64,000 bases of DNA. Origin: Phoronis australis (lineage: Eukaryota > Phoronida > Phoronidae). Location: assembly GCA_002633005.1 (NCBI GenBank), contig NMRA01000645.1:1-64000 (forward strand), read 5' to 3'. This document shows, piece after piece, positions 57,001 through 64,000 of the stretch (position 1 is its first letter; each line of letters opens with the position of its first letter). The translations under genes and the position numbers were made by a program. The notes beneath the pieces are model-generated. The model was not told the DNA's origin and did not search any database. It saw nothing but the letters and a program-made list of their open reading frames with translations.

Positions 57001-60000
57001 TTAATTTCCGTTGGTAGCATAGCATTTCTTATCATGCATAATTGATGCACCATATGTGTATTATTTATGCATCAAACGTTGTTTTATGATTTCAATTACC
57101 CTACAAATCTGTATCGACCTTTTGATTTTTTGACACTCTTAACTATTTTGCTACTGACATTGATTTGGCTTAAGCACGTTTGTTTAGTCACATGAAAAAA
57201 TTTTCACTCTTTTTAATATTCTATTGGTGAGGAAAACATTTCAGTCTCAGATTTTTGATTTTCCTTCGAACAACAAAGACATCATAATTCAAAAATGAAT
57301 ACCTGGAACATTGTTTTGTAGAGAGACTTTGATGGGTTACATCTTTGTTAGAGGGTAAATCAAAAATCTGAGACACTTTCCCCTGCCTATTGATAGAAAG
57401 AAGTTTATTTTTGGAGCAAAAATGACTATTTTCCCAAAAGTGGTAATCGCATCATCACAAAGAATTGTAAGACGATAAGGATTCGTAAGTCATTGATTAT
57501 TAAATATGTACTTTGGGTTGCAAATGAACAGTCAAAATCAAATGTCATGCTTAAAGAAAGTTGATAATTACTGTAGGCTGTCAAATATATTAGTTACACA
57601 ATCAAATCATTATTTTGTTTAATATCCAAATTCTTTGGTTATTCTGAAGTTTAAAAGAAGCGGTCATTTCAATGGCATGGAAATTAGCAATTTTACTGGA
57701 GTCCCAGACACAAACACCTTTATGATAAATCCTTTCATTGCTTTCCATCATTTTTATCATCATACTTGAACACAATTGCGTGACAGCGAATGAGTTTTTA
57801 ATAGTTTTGTTGATTGAGCGCAACTGTATTAAACTCTTGAACTTGCTGTAAGTTGCTCTTCAACATTGGTAGTGGCGAGCGTGGTCCTCGTTTTTATTTT
57901 GTTTCCTAGCTGGCAGTCAAAGACATTGATCTGGTTTTATGTGTTCAGGATGCGTAAAAAATGTCATACATTTTTAAGCGTTGGACTGAAAGAGCAATCT
58001 GTTTGGACAAACAAAATTAATAGGCTTTTTGTGCTTGTGAGAAAATCTGATGACTAATTGCATTAGTTAGTCAGACAGACTTAATTTCACTACACAGTGA
58101 CAGTGAATAGAGCAGAACAACTAATTCCGTTGTCTTTATTTGACTCATTTTCTTTCAAAATTGGGTTAGGTGTGATACTGCGGAGGCTTATATTGATGCT
58201 CACCACTACTGATGCGATTAGTTTTAACATTTAGCGCGAGTTAATCGTGGTGAAGAATTCTCTTGAAGGTTTTAATCTTCAACCAGCATGACAAGAAGTC
58301 TTACAGCTGCGTATTAACAGGAAATTGTGGTAGTAACCCTCAGGGTGTTCATTCTTAAATGGTGCTATGTTTTTTCCATTAGTACCCCAAATTTAAAAGC
58401 GGGCTTTCAAAAATAGGATTTATAATATTTAGATATCTCACTGCATCAAACCTCCTTCACACAAGAGTGCAGAATGCTGACCACCAACTACTCTATGGCT
58501 TTCTAGCAACAAGGCACTGTTCATTATGTTAGCATTATATCGGAAAATGGCTGTTGTACAAAAAATTCCCCGTTGCGTTTGATTGACATTCATGTCATGG
58601 TGATACACTAAGCAGAGGTATTAGTGGAATAAAACCAAGAAACAAAATGGTAATTCAACACTTATGCCTCTAACTACAATATGATTTGGATGTGATGTAG
58701 GTGTATTTCCACTGACTGTATTGCCTGTTGTCAAGAGAATTTATTGGCCTAATTGTGCTAATGTGTGGTAATGTAATGACTGAATAATTTGACTGATTTG
58801 TCCTTCATCTGTTATGCATGCTGTGCTGCTGCACCAGCCTTATTGTCTCATCAGCTTACTTAGGTGTTGATTGGCTGACACTATTTATCAGCAGATGTCA
58901 TAAACACAAGACTGTTGTCTCTCGTAATTTGCTGTCAAATAGCTAGTCTAATTATATTTGCACTGTATATTCACACTAGCAGGCCCTCAAATTTGAGCAG
59001 TGGAATAAAGGTAGGGCGGTCCATTACACTGACATGATTTGTTTTGGAAAAGTAATTATTGAAAAGTACTGTGAACAGACAGGAGTAACCAAAAACGGCT
59101 AGTTTTGTTGGACCTTAATGTCAGCTCTGTGTCTTTGGCCAAATATCTACAAAGCTACAGGTTTTAATTCAGTAAAAGTTAACATTTTCTGAAAGTAGAA
59201 AACTTGCAAAATTTGAATTCAGAGTTTTTACCATTCTCTCACTCACTGCATCACATGACCATGTACATTTAATAAAAATAAGCAAAATTAATGTGATTTT
59301 TCATAGACTTTCACAGTTATTCCCATTTTCTCAAGTGTGCAAAACACACTTTTCCCAATCCCTCCTCAGTCCCACTTGAAAGCATAGTATTTTGTGACTT
59401 GAAAGCTAAATGCTTTTTTCATTTGAGCAGGGACATGATGAAAGAGAACCAAAGTTATTATTTTCAGACAATGTTTGGTGTATGTTGTTCAGTCCTAAAC
59501 TATGCAGTCTTGATACTAATGCATTGTAATAATATTTCAAAGATTGTGGGTGTTCGCAAAGATCTTAGAACTCCTTGAAAAATGGGAATTGCTTTTGTCC
59601 GAAATTGGTGAGATTTTACTTTGCTGTTGGTTTGTTTTAAACTGCATTTTTATGAACAAAATACATTCACAAATATCATTGTTATTTTGAAAACAAATGT
59701 CCAGTGATGTCATTTCTAAGTAAACTTTATTCTCAAAAACTCAACCTGTTAACCTGAACCATCTGACAGATCTTTGTGACTCTCCAGGCATTTACGGGTA
59801 TGATCCCTAAAGTTAGACTTTAGTTTTTTGGCAAACATTATGATCTTTACTTAAATTTGTCAACCATTTATTTAGTGATGTTCGACACTTTGACCAAATG
59901 GTTACCATTTCAGAGAAGCCACTAACTCCCTGTTTTGGCGAGGTGCTCCGACCATTGTTGTCGCCTTATTATGGTTTGTTGTTGTGTTGTACCACCAGGT

Positions 60001-61260
60001 GTCCTCACTGATCCTTGTTAATACTCACACTGTTGCCTCTGACCATTCTCACATGAACCGTCAACTGCCAGTTAGTGAGTCCTGTGTGTTCAGTACCCTG
60101 ATGTTTGTATGAAAACCATGATGTGAAGCAAACGGTTAGAGGGACTTTATTATTTGTCCAAATTTACGTTTTTGATGGAATTCCGAGTTTTAAAAGTTGT
60201 ACAACCTGCACTGTGTCATTATAACATTCATTGAAATTGTGTACTTAATCTCTCAAGTGCATTCATGTTTGATTTAATGTCAATCATTGCTGTTGTTAAA
60301 TCATTTTCGAAACTGGGAGAAATGTGGCAGAATGTCTGAAAATCTGCCCCTGGCCCTTCAATTTCAAACAAAAACGACGTTTTTGACATGTTTGGATTTT
60401 TCTAAAACCAACAACATTTGCCACAAGTGCTACTTTGCTTACTGTAGTGATTGTTTCACTAAAAGCTGAGCTAGCATTAAGCTAAAGTCTGAAGCTTACT
60501 GAAGGCTGTTGATGGTAAGATTAGATTGAGTAAGCTTTTCACTTTTACAACAACACCTAGATTATTTGTGGTCATATTAGCAGACAGTGAGTGACTTATT
60601 CCCAAATGGTCACTGCTATGGCCTGCACGTACCATATGTTCTTTGTAGTATGATGGAATTAGTGTCACCTGTGGTCATCTGCCTTGTTCTTACCTTCCCG
60701 ATTTACCCCTTCTCTAATTTTTGGCTTCATTCTCACTCACAGTTGTCCATTTTTCTTCCCGAGTTGGTATAACAGCTGAATAGGCAATAAACTCCTAACC
60801 CTGATTTAAAAAAGATATGACAAAATTACTATTCGAACTTACTAAAGTTTCCATCGTGTTGATTTTTCGCTAGTTAAGTGAAGAATGGACGACTCGATAT
60901 TTGGTGGGTGGTACGAAAAAATTAATGCCCCTTATCATTTTTTTAAATTTAGAGCAGAAATTAGTTCATCAGCATGGGAATTTTTTTTGGGATGAACAAT
61001 ACCTCGTGACTACAGTATTGTAGGGCTCTCATGAAGTGAACTGTCATTGATATATAATTCTGGTTAGTAGATGTAATCTGTCATTGGTGTTGTCTTTGTT
61101 TCTTCTCCGTGTAGATGAAAATGAGAAAGAGAAAAGATTATTGGACAGCAGCAAAGTCAACAGTTTGTGGGTGGAGCCTGCCTACAAGGGACCTCACCTG
61201 ACTTTCCCCTTGACATCCAATCAGCTTGAAGCTCTTGTTGCAGGGTTCAAGCACAAGCAG
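50963..61260 (+). CDS. PPEF-like: PPEF/rdgC-type serine/threonine protein phosphatase with EF hands, 5' part (four coding exons)
   Basis: Seen: a start exon encoding [12 protein letters not shown], an exon with an IQ motif ([20 protein letters not shown], then [15 protein letters not shown]) and two linker exons ending [20 protein letters not shown]. All phases agree (1, 0, 1, 0). Known: PPEF1/2 and Drosophila rdgC have this order: N-terminal lipid-modified MGC, IQ motif binding calmodulin, the QSIEYA block, then a PP2A/PP5-like phosphatase and EF hands. rdgC dephosphorylates rhodopsin. Inferred: a calcium/calmodulin-regulated phosphatase, perhaps in photoreceptor or sensory cells. The catalytic domain and EF hands lie beyond 61260, off the window. 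Coding starts at 51024. Confidence 0.88.
52330..54175 (+). repeat. Degenerate ~150-bp tandem repeat array with CTCF-like motifs (PPEF-type intron 1)
   Basis: Each unit carries a CCACCTAGTGGC-like core, then T-rich ATTTTTACGTTTTTACGTTT, a TCTATCT or GTATCTCC segment and AACGGATTTTTATAAAATTT. Cores at about 52481, 52643, 52847, 52990, 53140, 53290, 53433, 53584, 53724, 53869 and 54079 are mostly 142-162 bp apart, with wider gaps of about 203 and 210. A subset of units alternates (GGATTCAATGTA versus ACGACTTTGACTACTGTG), hinting at a higher-order repeat. The last part (53899-54160) has its own ~205-bp duplication around GCATTTGTGGGCG. Same family and strand as 2.38-4.06 kb. Confidence 0.8.
54320..54447 (+). 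CDS. PPEF-type exon 2: IQ motif
   Basis: Acceptor AATCTATTTCCAG, donor CTGAAG|GTGGGT. It encodes [20 protein letters not shown], an IQ motif (IQ..YR.Y.AR) for calmodulin, and [15 protein letters not shown], the near-invariant PPEF QSIEYA block. This exon alone identifies the family. Confidence 0.92.
54480..55765. other. PPEF-type intron 2
   Basis: Starts with a G-rich tract after exon 2 (TAAGGGGGTGGGGGTACA) then AT-rich sequence. A 104-codon frame (55448-55762) has no motif, and its end merges with the acceptor tract of exon 3. No element recognised. Confidence 0.4.
55769..55868 (+). CDS. PPEF-type exon 3: N-terminal helix
   Basis: Acceptor TTTTAATTTCAG, donor GCAGCAG|GTATAG, phase 1. It encodes [20 protein letters not shown] then [13 protein letters not shown]. 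The LYSFF..LL helix follows the QSIEYA block in PPEF proteins (L..FF..L). The frame stays open past the donor to 56071, into the MITE at 55911; intron retention would therefore add 67 foreign codons before a stop. Confidence 0.82.
55911..56333. mobile_element. MITE family A, copy 2 (uninterrupted)
   Basis: Left end TGCTGTACGTGAACTTGGAA, right end inverse with small changes, ending ACACACAGCA. Matches the reverse complement of 19258-20335 without its insert, including GGTTGATCGGGAGGCCAATA and TTCAGCGACACAAGTTACAG. About 423 bp, non-coding. Starts only 42 bases after the exon 3 donor. No clear target duplication. Confidence 0.85.
56700..56785 (-). repeat. tRNA-derived SINE-like segment
   Basis: On the minus strand, GATGACTCAGTAGACTAGAT (A-box region) is followed by GGTCCCACGTTCGAGTCACA (B box, 56708-56727). 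The spacing fits a tRNA head. The arms do not pair as a functional tRNA would. Ends unknown. Confidence 0.6.
57221..57399. mobile_element. Small foldback MITE, ~179 bp
   Basis: GTCTCAGATTTTTGATTT (57244-57261) is perfectly inverted at 57357-57374. The pairing extends imperfectly outward (CTATTGGTGAGGAAAACA versus the inverse of CCCCTGCCTATTGATAG). Loop about 95 bases. A microRNA-type hairpin is a less likely reading because of loop size. Confidence 0.65.
57400..59570. other. PPEF-type intron 3, central part
   Basis: AT-rich; short open frames at 57602-57823 and 57866-58057 without context. Nothing else recognised. Confidence 0.35.
59570..59795 (+). repeat. Dispersed repeat G, copy 2
   Basis: Partner of 37225-37440, same strand; the shared segments are given there. 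Confidence 0.5.
59800..61110. other. PPEF-type intron 3, distal part
   Basis: No exon or element recognised. Frames of 60-63 codons on both strands (60287-60772) overlap each other and lack motifs. Confidence 0.35.
61115..61260 (+). CDS. PPEF-type exon 4: entry into the phosphatase
   Basis: Acceptor GTTTCTTCTCCGTGTAG, donor CAAGCAG|GTATCA. Two leading bases complete an Asp codon. It reads [20 protein letters not shown], then [20 protein letters not shown] and a GFKHKQ end. Y.GPHL.FPLT...L..L...FK.KQ is the conserved PPEF segment just before the catalytic core. Confidence 0.92.
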
Positions 61261-64000
61261 GTATCATGCTGAGCATTATGTGTCCACTTGGTCTATAGGT
61301 TAATTAATTTTGGCTACCACAAACAGAAAAATTTCTTGCTAAGTCACACCTGTGGTGGTGATGCGAATTTCAAGAGAGACTTGATTGGTGGTAGTTGCTC
61401 AACTTTTCAACAGTCTTGTGAAGTTTGCGGATTTAGAATTTCTTGCATTTGTTTTGTGTTAAAATTGGTGCAGCCTTGTTTAATCTGATTACTTTCTTCT
61501 CCTTGAAGATATGGTCATGGTTCATGGTTATGTAACAGTCCTAATTTTTTTTCACAAGGTACACACTAAACGTATCTTCAAGATAGTGTTTAACTACATA
61601 GTATTTAGCTACATAGCGCTACAGTAATTCTTCACTTATTTAGCTCAAAGTATGACTGACCTGTGAAATTTCTTCACAGAAGCAAAAATTAAGAAAACTT
61701 CTGTCTATTACTTGCATAGTTTGTACTGTGTAAGTGTCATAAAAAACATTTTTAGTGAAGTTCCCAGTGTTTGTAGCAATGAAAAAAATACAATTTTGGC
61801 AATTATCTTTGTGCAAAATAGCTATAGAATTATCATAAGTGGCTTGGCAGCTCAACAAATTTCTTCATTCATCACCTAAATTGGTTAGAAACAGGTTATC
61901 AAAAGTCAAGTGGTGTATTTTTAATCGCATCAATTCTCAAAGAGCACGTACCAGAAACATGCATTTTTTGCCTAATAATGCACTCGAGAGAGATGTGGTG
62001 ACGACTCGTGCATCAAAGTAAAATATTCTAGCTTCAGTTAACAGTCTGAGTCTTTCATTGGTTTCTTTGAAATGCAGTGTGCATTCTTGTCACTCTCGTG
62101 GGTGATATCCAATATTTTAGCCAATGGCATTAGCAGTGGCGAATCATCTTGTTTTGTCGGAGTGTGCAAATGTTGTTCTTTCTTTCCTTCTTGTGGGTGA
62201 GAAGTGAGGGATGGTGCGATTATTTGTTTGCTTTGCCTGGTCCACATAGTCAGCTTCTAGTTAGATAAAACGAGAATTAAGCGCCTTCCGACCACATGAA
62301 AACAAGAAGTATCAATTTGCCTTGTTTCACATCTGCATTATTTTGTCGCAGTCAAGAAACCCTACACTTTGTGAAGCTGGGTGGCCCATGGTAATACTCA
62401 TATTACTGAAGCAGAAACCAATATATATTGGCACTGATATCCCTGGTGGTTCAGGCAAGGCTTCAAAAGTTCAAGTTTCGACTGGAAATTTCGAGTTTGA
62501 GCTCGCATTTGTAACGTGAATCTTGAGGTCGCAAAGTGCAAGCTACTGAGTATTAGAACTCTCATCAGCATAAAGCATAATATGCTTTAGGTCAAAATTA
62601 AAAGTACATTGTCTTGGATTTCATGTTAAACTAAACTGAAAGTATTTTTAAAAAGAAGTTTTAGTTCACATTTTGGAAATTTTTTAGCCCTTGCTATGGG
62701 ATATCCGACTTCAAATGCCCTGAACATGAAGTTAGACAAGTACAGTTTTATGTGTCAATAATAATCAGACAAAATAACCCAAAATTCCCCACAGTACCTA
62801 CATGCAAGTGGAATTCACCATCAGAGTGGGTAGAATGGCACCTCGTGATGGGGAGACAGCCATTTTGTTTGGTTATTTTTGATGCGTACTGTATAACAGT
62901 TGCGACCAATTAGTAATATCGTCTTTGACAGCTATTCAAAACTAAAATGTTTGGACATGCTTTAAACATTCCCACTAAATAAGATTGGTCCAAACCCCGC
63001 CTGTCAGGGTAAACTGTGGGGTTTGGAAAATTGAACTAGACCGTACTTATCCACCTTGGCTGAGTCGCGCTTGGCTCACGATCAAAAGGATGCCGCCAAG
63101 CTGCTCTATTCATCGAGTCACCAGCGAGGATAATTGGCTACGCTCAGGCGGATATGATCAGCTGATTACAATCTAGCCTAGCAAACTGTACTTTTTATGG
63201 AGAGAGTTTTACACGGTTTTTACTGTAATATTTGAAAAGAGGAGCGAAAACAAATGTGAGTACAACTTTGAATTTTTCAAATCGGCCTAGGGTAAGAGAT
63301 TTTGCAACACAGCAACACTCACGATTACTTTCATTCGGCGCGCATGAATACAAAAATATAGACCCAAGTTATTTAGATTTTGGAACACATCCATTGCAAT
63401 ATTCAAAATACGTTTATTATGAATCTTACAAGCTTTAAAACGATGTTTAATTTTATTGTGCTCATTCATTGTCATCCGTCAAATCGGAAATTTCCGAGAT
63501 GTGATCTGCGGCGTGCGCATATGTGTACAAAACACGTGATTGTTATGTTCCTGAAGTACGAAAATTAAGCAACTTTAGCATGCCGTTATTATTGACAGGG
63601 ACACGATAAAACGAATTTGGATTTTGACTATAGTCTTGATACAGCGAGCTGGCTGACCACTGCATCAATGTCTCCGTTAGACCCAGAAATTTCACACAGC
63701 CCGGGTAGTTCACCTCGTCCCCAACATGTAGATCGAGCCTTGGACTATTAATACTCCACGGTAGAGCTAACGACCGTCAGCCTGTGCACACAAAATCTGT
63801 GAGTTAACCAGCACTCACCTTGCACGTTGCAACCGTTTAAGTGAAAAACAATCCAGTAAACGCCATTTTCTTGCATAATCCTCCGCCTTTTGTAACACAC
63901 TCGCACGCTCACTCACTCTCATACACTGACGAACTTCAAAACAAACGTCACATGACAACAACATGTGTGTTCATCCAGAGATTTTTCTCGTGTTGTGGGG
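61261..64000. other. PPEF-type intron 4 (continues off the window)
   Basis: No phosphatase exon was found: none of the GDxHG, GDYVDRG or GNHE-type codon strings occurs in any frame I could read. A GC-richer patch at 62985-63175 includes a small inverted pair CCAAACCCC / GGGGTTTGG. The catalytic exons must lie past 64000. Confidence 0.5.

Noticed and set aside
57221-57399. microRNA precursor
   Set aside because: Loop of about 95 bases and imperfect pairing extending to both ends fit a MITE better.
63690-63790. tRNA-like segment (CCACGGTAGAGCTAACGACC)
   Set aside because: No B box at tRNA spacing; resemblance is limited to a partial A box.

Overview
This is eukaryotic DNA: coding exons are short, separated by GT..AG introns and embedded in AT-rich sequence full of transposon debris. 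It looks like a marine invertebrate animal, with an invertebrate deuterostome (hemichordate or amphioxus-like) my best guess. That guess rests on a VWDE-like D8C/VWD secreted protein, a PPEF/rdgC-type phosphatase, a Penelope-like retroelement, hAT elements and many foldback elements. I cannot name the species and hold even the phylum loosely. One N (9656) marks this as draft assembly.

Left part (107-17154, + strand): the 3' portion of a VWDE-like gene (von Willebrand factor D and EGF domain protein family). I model 17 exons. Their splice phases agree throughout except for a reading-frame break near 1700 in exon 2. Domain order is D8C (uromodulin-type C8), a VWDE-type beta domain, a split VWD domain beginning with a GDPH motif, a VWDE PTWP-type linker, one EGF-like domain, and a VWDE-type Cys-rich C-terminal part. 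It ends with a stop at 17152-17154 and AATAAA at 17186. Its introns carry a degenerate ~150-bp tandem repeat with CTCF-like motifs (2.4-4.06 kb), an antisense Penelope GIY-YIG remnant (6.74-7.06 kb), a hairpin MITE plus a 668-bp-period tandem duplication (8.77-10.32 kb), a 16-bp-arm palindrome (13.45 kb) and microsatellites.

Middle part (17.2-50.9 kb): no gene I can name. It holds a tRNA-derived SINE, a nest of three MITE families (19.26-21.5 kb), a reverse-transcriptase fragment (22.9 kb), dispersed duplicated repeats, a 1.8-kb foldback element (43.85-45.63 kb) and a hAT element with an intact 16-bp TIR and a GATTA target duplication (46.49-48.85 kb). Two exon-like segments with matching phases (27945-28032 and 32097-32181), a start-exon-like ATG segment at 24776 and a 46-codon Cys-rich ORF at 22126 may belong to unrecognised genes. 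A CpG-rich block at 39.3-41.5 kb could be a promoter.

Right part (50963-64000, + strand): the 5' end of a PPEF/rdgC-type serine/threonine phosphatase gene. The start exon has an MGC myristoylation/palmitoylation-type N-terminus, followed by an IQ-motif exon and two linker exons leading into the phosphatase. The catalytic and EF-hand exons lie beyond the window. Intron 1 carries a second array of the same ~150-bp CTCF-motif-like repeat, and intron 3 starts with a MITE that also occurs at 20 kb in the opposite orientation. The two named genes are unrelated in function: one is a secreted or extracellular protein, the other a cytoplasmic or membrane-tethered calcium-regulated phosphatase.
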